Source: Sphingobacterium sp. N143 (GTDB lineage Bacteria > Bacteroidota > Bacteroidia > Sphingobacteriales > Sphingobacteriaceae). Taken from it: a stretch of DNA of 64,000 nucleotides. The stretch lies in assembly GCF_030325625.1 (NCBI RefSeq), contig NZ_JACAIS010000004.1, forward strand, positions 248,001-312,000, in the 5' to 3' direction. Below the pieces are notes generated by a model. It did no database searches and had not been told where the DNA came from. It was given only the letters and a program-made list of their open reading frames with translations. Below, in pieces: positions 26,648 through 36,071 of the stretch. Numbering within the stretch: position 1 is the first letter of the stretch; the number at the start of each line of letters is the position of its first letter. Position numbers and translations under genes: made by a program.

Positions 26648-27892
26648 ATGAGCTTAGAAATTAAAGTACCAACCGTAGGTGAATCCATCACGGAGGTAAC
26701 CTTATCACAATGGTTGAAACAAGATGGCGATTATGTGGAGATGGATGAAAACATCGCCGAACTGGAATCAGATAAAGCTACGTTTGAATTACCAGCTGAA
26801 AAAGCAGGTATCTTAAGAATCATTGCACAAGAAGGTGATACTTTAGAAATCGGTGCTGTCGTTTGTACAATTGAAGAAGGTGAAGCTCCTGCTGGTGGTT
26901 CGGCTCCTGCCGCTGCCCCTGCTGCTGAGGCGTCATCAAGTGCAGCTCCTGCTGCTGTAGCTACAGCAAAAGATGAAGATCCTGATAGCTATGCTGCTGG
27001 AACAGCTTCTCCTGCTGCTGCAAAAATTTTAAGAGAAAAAGGAATTGATCCTTCAAGCATAAAAGGAACAGGCAAAGATGGCCGCATCACGAAAGAGGAT
27101 GCCGAAAAAGCTCAACCTGTTGCAAAAGCTGCTCCAGCTGCAAAACCTGCCGCTGCTGCTCCGGTTGCAACGGCTGCCCCTGTCGCAGGTTCCAGAAACG
27201 AGCGCCGTGAGAAATTATCCTCATTGCGTAAAACAATCGCGAAGCGCTTAGTATCGGTTAAAAATGAAACTGCCATGTTGACAACTTTCAATGAAGTCAA
27301 TATGCAGCCGATCATGGATCTACGCGCTAAATATAAAGATACGTTCAAAGAGAAATTTGGTATCGGCCTTGGATTCATGTCTTTCTTTACAAAAGCAGTA
27401 ACGACTGCATTGGCTGAATGGCCAGCAGTGAATGCCCGTATTGAAGATAACGAAATTGTATACTCTGATTTCGCGGACGTTTCAATTGCGGTTTCTGCAC
27501 CTAAAGGTCTGGTTGTACCTGTAATCCGTAATGCGGAATCCATGTCCTTGGAGCAAATCGAAAAAGCAATTGCTACATTGGCTGGTAAAGCACGCGACAA
27601 CAAATTAACGATAGACGAAATGACTGGTGGTACATTTACAATCACTAACGGTGGTGTATTTGGATCCATGATGTCAACACCGATCATCAACGCACCGCAA
27701 TCGGCGATCTTGGGTATGCACAACATCATTCAACGTCCGATCGCTGAAAATGGTCAGGTCGTGATCCGTCCAATGATGTACATCGCACTTTCTTATGATC
27801 ACCGCATCATTGATGGCCGTGAATCCGTCAGCTTCTTGGTACGTGTGAAACAATTGCTGGAAGATCCAGCCCGTTTATTGTTGGGCGTATAG
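26648..27892 (+). CDS. sucB: Dihydrolipoyllysine succinyltransferase (2-oxoglutarate dehydrogenase E2)
   Basis: A 414-residue core subunit of the 2-oxoglutarate dehydrogenase complex. The lipoyl domain covers residues 1-78, with the modified Lys in [11 protein letters not shown]. An alanine/proline-rich linker follows. The E1/E3-binding domain is near 120-155 ([17 protein letters not shown]) and a second Ala-rich linker comes next. The catalytic domain carries the terminal [16 protein letters not shown] with His and Asp. E3 is not encoded here. A strong terminator follows. Confidence 0.97.
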   Translation: MSLEIKVPTVGESITEVTLSQWLKQDGDYVEMDENIAELESDKATFELPAEKAGILRIIAQEGDTLEIGAVVCTIEEGEAPAGGSAPAAAPAAEASSSAAPAAVATAKDEDPDSYAAGTASPAAAKILREKGIDPSSIKGTGKDGRITKEDAEKAQPVAKAAPAAKPAAAAPVATAAPVAGSRNERREKLSSLRKTIAKRLVSVKNETAMLTTFNEVNMQPIMDLRAKYKDTFKEKFGIGLGFMSFFTKAVTTALAEWPAVNARIEDNEIVYSDFADVSIAVSAPKGLVVPVIRNAESMSLEQIEKAIATLAGKARDNKLTIDEMTGGTFTITNGGVFGSMMSTPIINAPQSAILGMHNIIQRPIAENGQVVIRPMMYIALSYDHRIIDGRESVSFLVRVKQLLEDPARLLLGV

Positions 27893-27912
27893 TTCCAATC
27901 ATAACGTCATAT

Positions 27913-27952
27913 AAAAAAGACCTACACTGTAAACAGTGTAGGTCTTTTTTTT
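27913..27952 (+). terminator. Terminator of the sucAB operon
   Basis: A long perfect stem (AAAAAAGACCTACACTGT with its complement) with a tiny loop and a run of eight T. Confidence 0.95.
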
Positions 27953-28024
27953 GCTGTTCATCCCGGTCTCCTGAAATACGCCAGTCCCGCAGGATACCAG
28001 AAATGGGGTACGGTACCTGAATTT

Positions 28025-29956
28025 TTATTGTGATTTTTTATAAGTCAGCTTATTTTCAATCATCCGGTTGTTGTATTGCTGGATAAAGGCTTTCATCTTA
28101 GTTTCCATGGTATCCAATATGGCGGGGTGCTCCTTCAGCAGATCTTTTTTCATGAAACGATCCTGCTTGAGATCATATAACGAAGTGGATTTTAATCCAT
28201 CATAAGACATCATATAATCTTTGTAATAGAAATTGTAGCTTCCGGCATTATTGTTCAGCACAAAATTGTCACGTCCTGGCTTAAAAGCATCCGATCCAAA
28301 CGCAAAATAGGGTTCGTCATAATGCAAATAGTTCAGAATTGTGGGCATAATATCGATCTGCTGCACCAATTTATCGGCTTTCCCCACAAGTCCCGTCCCT
28401 GGGGCGTAGAATATGATCGGAATCTGGAAACCTCCGGCCGTGGTCTGATATTCGGGCAGGTGGCTTACGGTGGCATGGTCAGCACAGATCACAAATAAGG
28501 TGTTGTTATACCAGGGCATCTTGGATGCTGTGGCAAAAAATTCACGTAGGGCATGATCGGTATAACCAATCGGTTCTTGCACAGGTAAAGGTCCTTTCGG
28601 AAACCTGCCCTGATATTTTTCAGGAACCTTAAAAGGGTGATGCGAGGACAGCGAAAAGAAGCTTGCAAAAAATGGCTGTTTGAATGTATTGATCTTGTTG
28701 GCGACAAACTGGAGAAATGGTTCGTCCCAGATCCCCCAGATACCGTCAAAATCCCGGTCATTATTGTATTCATCCTTCCCGAAATAATGCTGGATTCCGG
28801 CCAGCTTCATATAAGCTGAGAAGCCCATGCTCCCATTTGGTGCTCCATGGAAAAAAGCGGTTTCATAGCCTTTTTGTCCAAGCAGCTTGGCCAGGCTCGT
28901 CGTTTCATTTCCGGAATATACCGAAAGTACAAACGGCTCCCCTATCGAAGGGATTCCGGTAATTACTGACGGCAAGGCATCAATGGACTTACGGCCGTTG
29001 GCATAGGTATCTGTAAAGGTATAGCCATTGCGGATCAATGAATCCAAAAAAGGTGTGTAACCTTTATATTTTCCCTCTTGAATATCCTTGTTCAGTTCTC
29101 CGAAATGTTCTTTGGCGAAGCTTTCCAAAATCAATACCACAACATTCTTCTTGTCAAAGGGCTTATCGGATTGAGGCAGGTGAATGGGGTTGTATAATTT
29201 TACCAATTCCTGTTCAGGGAAGTAATCCACAGGTTTGAGGTTAACCGCCTTTAGGGTCTTCAATATACTAAAAGGGGTATTCAACACGATATTCATTTCT
29301 TCAGGTGTCTCCACATAATCGCCGGCATTGCTCAGTGTAATGGGCCGAGTACTATGTGCCCATCCGCCACGTACCCCACCAATAAAAAGAAAAGCGGTCA
29401 GTAAGAAGAAGGGGATCTGAACAGCGAAAGATTTCCATGAATAACGTTCAGGTTTTTTGAGCTGAATGATTGGATAAGTCCTGGCCAGAATATAAATAAG
29501 TAGTCCCAGGATCACAATAAGATACCAATAATCCAGACAGAAATCAAAAGCCAGCTTCAGCAGATTAGACTCATTTGAAAACTGATCCAAGACTGTACCC
29601 GTGGTGCGTTTCAGGGTAAATGGATAATAGGCAAAGTCAATAAGGTTCAATGCTATTCCCAAGGAATTGACCACAATGAATATCCACTTGGCAATCCGTT
29701 GATAAGTGGAATTGTAGGTAAAAGCCCCCGGAATAGTCTGCATGACAATATAAAGTATATTCAGGTAGAGCAATGCGACAAGATCAAAACGTATTCCCCC
29801 CGCAAACATGAGCAGTAATTTCGTTGCAGTCACATTGGGGAATAAGGAAGCATTCGTCCAATAGAATCCCAGTCTCAGTAATGCATAAATAATTAAAAGA
29901 AAGGCAAAACGGATGGCAACTGCGCAATAGGGTGCTAATGTTCCTTTTAACTTCAT
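28025..29956 (-). CDS. LTA synthase family membrane enzyme (copy 2 of tandem pair)
   Basis: A 643-residue membrane protein with about five N-terminal helices and an extracytoplasmic alkaline-phosphatase/sulfatase fold (PF00884) from about residue 260. The metal motifs are VVVLILESFAKEHFG (Glu), the nucleophile region ANGRKSIDALPS (Ser where LtaS has Thr), and CADHATVSH (Asp-His). It lies four bases after its paralog, so the two are cotranscribed. Relatives transfer phosphoglycerol or phosphoethanolamine groups to envelope polymers or glycans. In a Gram-negative the acceptor is unknown; lipoteichoic acid itself is not expected. Confidence 0.88.
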   Translation of the reverse strand: MKLKGTLAPYCAVAIRFAFLLIIYALLRLGFYWTNASLFPNVTATKLLLMFAGGIRFDLVALLYLNILYIVMQTIPGAFTYNSTYQRIAKWIFIVVNSLGIALNLIDFAYYPFTLKRTTGTVLDQFSNESNLLKLAFDFCLDYWYLIVILGLLIYILARTYPIIQLKKPERYSWKSFAVQIPFFLLTAFLFIGGVRGGWAHSTRPITLSNAGDYVETPEEMNIVLNTPFSILKTLKAVNLKPVDYFPEQELVKLYNPIHLPQSDKPFDKKNVVVLILESFAKEHFGELNKDIQEGKYKGYTPFLDSLIRNGYTFTDTYANGRKSIDALPSVITGIPSIGEPFVLSVYSGNETTSLAKLLGQKGYETAFFHGAPNGSMGFSAYMKLAGIQHYFGKDEYNNDRDFDGIWGIWDEPFLQFVANKINTFKQPFFASFFSLSSHHPFKVPEKYQGRFPKGPLPVQEPIGYTDHALREFFATASKMPWYNNTLFVICADHATVSHLPEYQTTAGGFQIPIIFYAPGTGLVGKADKLVQQIDIMPTILNYLHYDEPYFAFGSDAFKPGRDNFVLNNNAGSYNFYYKDYMMSYDGLKSTSLYDLKQDRFMKKDLLKEHPAILDTMETKMKAFIQQYNNRMIENKLTYKKSQ

Positions 29957-29960
29957 AATC

Positions 29961-31841
29961 TCAATATTTTAGAAATTCTTGATATACTTCTTGATAATAA
30001 GCCTTGGCGATATTCAGCATGCTGTCTGTTTTGGCCATGGGATACTCCTTATTGGATCTGTAATTGATAATGCGGCCGACATTGTCGAACGATACAGCCT
30101 GTTGCGGGGTGATGAGACCAAAGGCATCTTTGGAATTATAAAATGCGATCTGGGCCGTGGTCGGGTTAAACAGGTCGCGGCTCCAGTGATATCTATTGGT
30201 GGGAAGGCCGAGCTGGGTCAATAATGTCGTTGCCAGGTCGGTCTGATTGCCTATCCGATCCAATACCTTTCCTCGATATGCAGGCTTGATGACATCCCCG
30301 AAAAAGATTAAAGGAATATGGAAGCGGTTGGGGTGAAACAATTCCCATTTCTCTGTAGGCAGTCGATGACCATGATCCGCCACAATGACGAAAAGGGTAT
30401 TTTTATACCAGGCTTCATGTTTAGCTTTGCTGATAAAATCAAAAACAGCTGAATCGGTATAATGTGCCGTACTCCTAAACTTATCGGCATTATTGGCACG
30501 ACCAAATTTATAACCGTGCTTCAACTCAAAAGGTTCGTGGTTAATCAGGGTAAAGACGGTGGAAAAGAAGGGCTGTTTTTCTTTCCTGAAGTCTTTGATC
30601 ATCTGATCAAAAACCACATGATCGTACACTCCCCAAGAAGCACGTTCGGCATTCAGACCAAAATTGGCGTTGTCGACGACTTTTGAGATACCATGGGTCA
30701 GCATGTAGGACTTGAAGTTATAGAATTCGCTCTGCCCGCCATGATAAAATGAGGTTTCGTAACCCGCACGGTCAAATTCCTGCCCTATGGCAGGTATATT
30801 TTCATGTTTATCAATGTATTTGATGATACTTTCGGGCCCCTGTGCAGGAAACCCACTTAATATGGCCACCATCCCCTTGTCCGAGCGGTCAGCTGCCGAA
30901 TAAATATGGTTAAACAAAATCCCATCTTTTATCAGCTCTTCCATATGTGGTGTAATCCCTTTCTCTCCGCCCAGTGAATGGATAAGATCCCCCACAAAAC
31001 TCTCCAACATGATGATGACAACATTTGGTCTCTTGGTAGAAAGCACCTGTACACTTGAATCAGGCTGGCTTTGGAAGGCCGGCTTCAAGTGTTTTTGAAT
31101 TTCCTGCTGGTCGGTATAAAAAAGATAAGGACTTTTTAGTTTTGTGCTCTTTGTAAAAAAATCCCGCAAAAGCGACCATTGGGTATTCACAGCAGCATGA
31201 TTATAAAATGTCTCTTCGGAATAATAGGCTTTGCTCGGATTTAAGGTCGCTCGGCCATAGCCGCCCCGAATAAAGGTAAAAAGTACAAAGGCGCCGATAA
31301 CCAGTTTAAAAAAGTTCCCGGCTGCTGATTGAATGTTATAGAAATAGACTTTCTTAAACATCCATCGGTAAAGAAAATATCCACATATGATCCCGACCAA
31401 CATCCCCAGGATCGGAAAAACCACAGGTGTGGATTCTGCCGACGCCACAGCGCCGGAAGGTGATGCCAGGAAAGCGTCTATGGCTCTTTTAGAAATTTTA
31501 TCCCCCCACTCCCGGTAGATATTGACATTGATGAAACTCGTCACAAAAAACAGGATCAGAGTAACAATGGTATAGATATCGAGAATGGTCCGCCTGGGCT
31601 GTAGTTTAGGAAAAAAACTAAGTATGCAATAAATAAGGAAAGGAAGAGCACAGATATAGGATACAGCTGAAAAATCCAGGCTTAATCCATGATAGTAGAT
31701 GCGAAAAATCTCTGTAAAATGGGCAAACCCTATCTTCTCAAAAAAAGCAGTAATAAAAATGAATCTGTCAAAAAAACAGATCATCAGCCAGAATAGAAAA
31801 TACTGTGTTAACGCTCTAAGCTCGTTTGCAAATCGTTGCAT
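29961..31841 (-). CDS. LTA synthase family membrane enzyme (copy 1 of tandem pair)
   Basis: A 626-residue paralog of the downstream gene with the same architecture: about five N-terminal helices, then a sulfatase-fold domain. The metal and active-site motifs are VVIIMLESFVGDLIHS, the nucleophile region AADRSDKGMVAILSG (Ser or Thr-like position) and VADHGHRLP. The proteins share order and motifs but diverge in sequence, so they probably differ in donor or acceptor. It would act on the outer face of the inner membrane on envelope glycans or lipids. Confidence 0.88.
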   Translation of the reverse strand: MQRFANELRALTQYFLFWLMICFFDRFIFITAFFEKIGFAHFTEIFRIYYHGLSLDFSAVSYICALPFLIYCILSFFPKLQPRRTILDIYTIVTLILFFVTSFINVNIYREWGDKISKRAIDAFLASPSGAVASAESTPVVFPILGMLVGIICGYFLYRWMFKKVYFYNIQSAAGNFFKLVIGAFVLFTFIRGGYGRATLNPSKAYYSEETFYNHAAVNTQWSLLRDFFTKSTKLKSPYLFYTDQQEIQKHLKPAFQSQPDSSVQVLSTKRPNVVIIMLESFVGDLIHSLGGEKGITPHMEELIKDGILFNHIYSAADRSDKGMVAILSGFPAQGPESIIKYIDKHENIPAIGQEFDRAGYETSFYHGGQSEFYNFKSYMLTHGISKVVDNANFGLNAERASWGVYDHVVFDQMIKDFRKEKQPFFSTVFTLINHEPFELKHGYKFGRANNADKFRSTAHYTDSAVFDFISKAKHEAWYKNTLFVIVADHGHRLPTEKWELFHPNRFHIPLIFFGDVIKPAYRGKVLDRIGNQTDLATTLLTQLGLPTNRYHWSRDLFNPTTAQIAFYNSKDAFGLITPQQAVSFDNVGRIINYRSNKEYPMAKTDSMLNIAKAYYQEVYQEFLKY

Positions 31842-32203
31842 CCCTTCATATAAAAATTAAAACAGGCAAAGTTACATTAATTTCAGGCTAATTGGCTCGT
31901 AATATGAAGAAAAGATTAAAAATATGTTAGCATATCAAGTCCTTAATGCTGCATATAAGTGCTGTTGGTGAAACAAGTGAGTAGCCGTATGATCCTGCGC
32001 TCAAAGTTCCTGAAGGATGAAATCTGGCGGGGAGAGACACCAGGATATGCAGTCCGCAGCGGTGTTGAGCAGTCGTTGTTTTGACAGCTTCGGCAACTTT
32101 CACGATTCCATGGATAAAGTCACAAGATAACTTGATCACATGATAACAGAATCATAAGAATTCCTTACTTTTGTATTCCTAAAAGTTTGTATATAAAATT
32201 AAC
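31842..32203. other. Gap between the LTA-synthase-like pair and valS
   Basis: 362 bases with divergent promoters. It holds the valS -7 box and a direct repeat GATAAC (32126 and 32142) around it; no T-box leader, small gene or terminator is evident. Confidence 0.4.
32166..32173 (+). promoter_or_regulatory. -7 box TACTTTTG for valS
   Basis: A perfect TAnnTTTG match 31 bases before the valS ATG. Confidence 0.6.
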
Positions 32204-34840
32204 ATGAGCATAGCGAAAACTTACAATCCAAAAGAAGCTGAAGAAAAGTGGTACAGCTATTGGAAAACGAATGGATTTTTCCGTTCTACTCCAGACGAAC
32301 GTGAACCTTATACGATTGTGATGCCACCGCCGAATGTCACTGGGGTATTGCACATGGGACACATGCTGAACAATACCATTCAGGACGTTTTGATTCGCCG
32401 GGCACGTATGCAGGGAAAAAATGCTTGTTGGGTGCCGGGGACTGATCATGCCTCTATTGCCACTGAAGCTAAAGTCGTCGCTATGTTGAAAGAACAGGGC
32501 ATTGACAAAAAGTCGTTGTCACGCGAGGACTTTTTAAAACATGCTTGGGAATGGAAAGAGAAATATGGTGGTATTATCTTAAAGCAACTGGAAAAACTCG
32601 GCGCTTCCTGTGACTGGGACCGTACCCGTTTCACCATGGACCCAGAATTATATCAATCTGTTATTCGTGTCTTTGTGGACCTTTATAACAAAGGATTAAT
32701 TTACCGTGGTTACCGCATGGTCAACTGGGATCCGGAGGCCAAAACCAACATCTCGGACGAAGAGGTTATTTACAAAGAGAAGAACGGTAAATTGTACCAT
32801 CTGAAATATCAGGTTGACGGTACGGATCAATATATCGTGGTGGCAACAACACGTCCTGAAACAATCTTTGGTGATACGGCAGTCTGTATCAATCCGAACG
32901 ATGAACGTTATACCTGGTTAAAAGGAAAACAGGTAATCGTACCTATCGTTGGCCGTAAGGTCAATATCATTGAGGATGAATATGTGGACCTCGAATTTGG
33001 GACAGGATGTCTGAAGGTGACACCTGCACACGACGTCAATGACTACGAGCTCGGCAAGAAGCATGAGCTCGAATTTGTGGACATCTTTACTGATGAGGCG
33101 AAACTCAATGACAATGGCCTTCACTATGCGGGTATGGACCGTTTCAAAGTACGTAAAGAGATTGAAAAGGAACTTGAGGAAAAAGGTTTATTGGAGAAAG
33201 TAGAAAACTACACCAATAATGTGGGAACATCCGAAAGAACAGGTGCTGTTATTGAACCGAAGATTTCCAATCAGTGGTTCCTTAAGATGGAAGATCTGGC
33301 AAAACCTGCCTTGGACAATGTAATGGACGACACCATTAAGTTTCATCCGACAAAATTCAAGAATATCTACCGCAACTGGATGGAGAATGTTACTGACTGG
33401 AACATTTCCAGACAACTGTGGTGGGGACATCAGATACCGGCATTTTTCTATGGGGATGGCAATGAAGATTTTGTTGTCGCACAAACTATTGAGGAAGCAC
33501 TGGGACTGGCAAAACAGAAATCTGGAAATGCCGATTTGCAGTTAACGGATTTACGTCAGGATGAGGATGTGCTCGACACTTGGTTCTCAGCTTGGTTATG
33601 GCCAATTTCAGTATTCAATGGCATCAACGAACCGGAAAATACTGAAATCAATTACTACTATCCGACCCAGGATTTGGTGACTGCACCTGATATCATTTTC
33701 TTTTGGGTAGCACGCATGATCGTATCGGGGTATGAATTCCGTGGTCAGTTGCCTTTTGAGAACGTTTACTTTACAGGTATCGTCCGTGATAAATTGGGCC
33801 GTAAAATGTCTAAATCATTAGGCAATTCGCCTGACCCCATCGATCTGATGAACGAATATGGTGCTGATGCGACAAGAATGGGGATGTTGTTAACTGCTCC
33901 AGCAGGAAACGACCTACCTTTTGATGTAGAGCTCTGTGTGCAGGGACGTAATTTTGCCAATAAGATCTGGAATGCATTCCGCCTGGTGAAAGGTTGGGAG
34001 GTCGTCGATACACCTGGATCAGAATCGGATCAAATCGCAGCTTCTTGGTTTGATGCACGGTTTAACCAGGCATTGACGGAAATTGAAGAAAACTTCCAAC
34101 ATTACCGCTTATCGGATGCCCTGATGACCACCTATAAACTGGTATGGGATGATTTCTGTGCCTGGTATCTTGAATTGGTCAAACCGGCTTACGGCTCTCC
34201 TATTGCGAAAGAAACTTTAGAAACCGTTAAATCTTTCTTCCAACGCATTTTAACACTGGTTCATCCCTTTATGCCTTTCCTAACGGAGGAGCTATGGCAT
34301 GATGAACTATTCGGCCTCAAAGAAGAAAAAGACTGTATCATTGTCGCTACTTATCCGACCGCACAGGAATTTGATGAGCAGCTCATCAAAAACTTTGCCG
34401 TAGCGCAACAGATGATCTCGGAAATCCGGAACATCCGCAATTCAAAAGGCATATCGCCAAAGGTAGCGTTACCGTTGGCCATCAACCAACAATCAGACAT
34501 CAATCTGGCACAATATATCGACATCATCACTAAAATTGCCAATCTGGAAGCTGTCACTTTTGTATCGGAAAAAGTAGCCGGTGCAGCGAGCTTCTTGGCA
34601 GGCAAAGATGAATGTTATGTAACATTGGAAAACAGCATCGATGTAGATGCCGAACGCGAACGTATTGAAAAAGAGCTGGAGTATCTCAAAGGCTTCTTGA
34701 TCTCGGTAGACAAGAAACTTTCCAATGAACGATTTGTACAAAATGCAAAACCTGAAATCGTTGAAAATGAAAAAAGCAAGAAAACGGATGCAGAAGCGAA
34801 AATCAAGATTCTTGAAGAGAGCCTGTCAGTTTTAGGCTAA
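32204..34840 (+). CDS. valS: Valyl-tRNA synthetase
   Basis: An 878-residue class I aminoacyl-tRNA synthetase that charges tRNA-Val. The HIGH-type motif is in [15 protein letters not shown] (about residue 47) and the KMSKS loop is in [14 protein letters not shown] (about 535). The editing domain lies between about 190 and 340 ([13 protein letters not shown]). The C-terminal coiled coil (about 810-878) is rich in Lys and Glu, as in bacterial ValRS. It is a single-gene unit with its own promoter and terminator. Confidence 0.98.
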   Translation: MSIAKTYNPKEAEEKWYSYWKTNGFFRSTPDEREPYTIVMPPPNVTGVLHMGHMLNNTIQDVLIRRARMQGKNACWVPGTDHASIATEAKVVAMLKEQGIDKKSLSREDFLKHAWEWKEKYGGIILKQLEKLGASCDWDRTRFTMDPELYQSVIRVFVDLYNKGLIYRGYRMVNWDPEAKTNISDEEVIYKEKNGKLYHLKYQVDGTDQYIVVATTRPETIFGDTAVCINPNDERYTWLKGKQVIVPIVGRKVNIIEDEYVDLEFGTGCLKVTPAHDVNDYELGKKHELEFVDIFTDEAKLNDNGLHYAGMDRFKVRKEIEKELEEKGLLEKVENYTNNVGTSERTGAVIEPKISNQWFLKMEDLAKPALDNVMDDTIKFHPTKFKNIYRNWMENVTDWNISRQLWWGHQIPAFFYGDGNEDFVVAQTIEEALGLAKQKSGNADLQLTDLRQDEDVLDTWFSAWLWPISVFNGINEPENTEINYYYPTQDLVTAPDIIFFWVARMIVSGYEFRGQLPFENVYFTGIVRDKLGRKMSKSLGNSPDPIDLMNEYGADATRMGMLLTAPAGNDLPFDVELCVQGRNFANKIWNAFRLVKGWEVVDTPGSESDQIAASWFDARFNQALTEIEENFQHYRLSDALMTTYKLVWDDFCAWYLELVKPAYGSPIAKETLETVKSFFQRILTLVHPFMPFLTEELWHDELFGLKEEKDCIIVATYPTAQEFDEQLIKNFAVAQQMISEIRNIRNSKGISPKVALPLAINQQSDINLAQYIDIITKIANLEAVTFVSEKVAGAASFLAGKDECYVTLENSIDVDAERERIEKELEYLKGFLISVDKKLSNERFVQNAKPEIVENEKSKKTDAEAKIKILEESLSVLG

Positions 34841-34861
34841 CATCATCCAACGGCTTGATAC

Positions 34862-34893
34862 AAAAGTCCTGCGTAATCCGCAGGACTTTTTTT
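34862..34893 (+). terminator. Terminator after valS
   Basis: A perfect 12-bp stem (AAAAGTCCTGCG and complement) with a 5-base loop, followed by a T-run. Confidence 0.93.
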
Positions 34894-34985
34894 GCTATCC
34901 TACTCAGTATTTGATTTTTAACTTTATGAGAATTCCTGTAAAAAAATGAATAACTTTATGGAAGTAAGAACTAAATTAAACAATT

Positions 34986-35300
34986 ATGGGATTCAAAGAG
35001 ACCTTTCAGATCAATGGCGAGAACCTTTTACAGAAAATCAAAGATATCATTGCCGAAGGTAATGTCAACAAAATCAGCATTGCCGACAAACATGGTAAGG
35101 AGATTATGAGTTTTCCGGTCACTGTAGGCGCAATAGGATTGCTATTGGCTCCAGTATTTGCGGCTATTGGCGCGGTAGCGGCATTGCTCACCGAATGTAC
35201 GATCACCGTCGAACGCAACCGTGATAAGGACCAAGAAGATAAAACAAAAAATGAGCAGGACGATCCAAAAGATCCTCCGACAACCATTACTGTACAATAA
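34986..35300 (+). CDS. DUF4342 domain protein
   Basis: A 104-residue protein. The N-terminal half (about residues 10-50: ENLLQKIKDIIAEGNVNKISIADKHGKEIMSFPV) fits DUF4342, and a hydrophobic helix follows (GAIGLLLAPVFAAIGAVAALL, written here only to locate it at 51-70). The C-terminus is charged and disordered, rich in Asp, Lys and Glu. Family members are short, one-helix proteins of unknown function. The broken DoxX-like gene starts 22 bases downstream, so both share one unit. Confidence 0.8.
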   Translation: MGFKETFQINGENLLQKIKDIIAEGNVNKISIADKHGKEIMSFPVTVGAIGLLLAPVFAAIGAVAALLTECTITVERNRDKDQEDKTKNEQDDPKDPPTTITVQ

Positions 35301-35322
35301 TCGACCTTTAAAACTGAAGATC

Positions 35323-35693
35323 ATGAAAATCTTAAAGAATATTCTCTGTGTTCTATTTGCCCTGTTATTTATCAATGCCGGATTGGACAAATTACTACAT
35401 TATATGCCCATTCCACCGATGGATATGGATATGCAAAAGGTATTTCAGGCATTTAGTACCATCAAGTGGTGTTACCCCTGGTCGCTGTGATCGAAATTAT
35501 AGGTGGACTGCTGTTCCTCTTTCCAAGAACAAGAACATTGGGCGCATTGGTTATCTTCCCAATATTGATCGGGATCTTTATCCACAACGTCATTTTCAGT
35601 CCATCAGGCATATTGATGTGGGCTATAGTCTTTATGATCTGGCTATGGGTGGTCTTTGAAAATTGGGGGAAATACAAAAAACTGATCGAGTAA
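35323..35693 (+). pseudogene. DoxX-like membrane protein split by a frameshift
   Basis: The first frame (ATG 35323) encodes a signal/membrane helix and MQKVFQAFSTIKW and then runs out of frame to a stop at 35488-35490. The second frame continues without gap from about 35469 (LPLVAVIEIIGG, then three more helices) to 35693. Joined, the two give one DoxX-like protein of about 124 residues with four helices. One missing base near 35467-35471 (between the codons for KW and LPLV) explains the split. It is either a true recent mutation or a sequencing error. Family members are small membrane oxidoreductase or quinone-related proteins. Confidence 0.8.
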
Positions 35694-36071
35694 TATAAGT
35701 TTGTCTTTATGGAATACTTTTGTTAACAGGTCATTAAAAAACAAAAAATCTTCATGATCAACAATGGTTTGGTCAATTATTTGATATATTTCATAGCAGT
35801 AAACTGTCTTTTTCAAAACGCTGATACTGTTTAAGGGTCATTCGTTATTGGCGGTTCGAAAATGGGTATTGATACGAGATTCCCGACAACGGAGGTCTAA
35901 AGGGTAAAGAGATGCATAAATTTGTTTTTTTACGATGCAATAAAACTTGCATTTAAAAGCAAATTTATCTTAGTTTGCTGAAATCATAGTGAGATAAGTT
36001 AATATCTGGAAAACTTGCAAACTTTTTTCCATTTTAATTTTTATTAATAGAAACTTAAATCAAATAATACG
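35694..36071. other. Gap between doxX-like pseudogene and tamB
   Basis: 378 bases, AT-rich toward tamB. A weak -7-like TAGTTTG lies near 35973. No terminator with a clear T-run and no small gene could be supported. Confidence 0.35.

Noticed and set aside
32126..32147. Regulatory site from the GATAAC direct repeat before valS
   Set aside because: Two six-base copies in AT-rich DNA can arise by chance; no regulator or symmetry supports it.
35464..35500. Programmed frameshift in the DoxX-like gene
   Set aside because: No slippery heptamer, stop-pause site or downstream pseudoknot is visible; a simple one-base loss explains it better.
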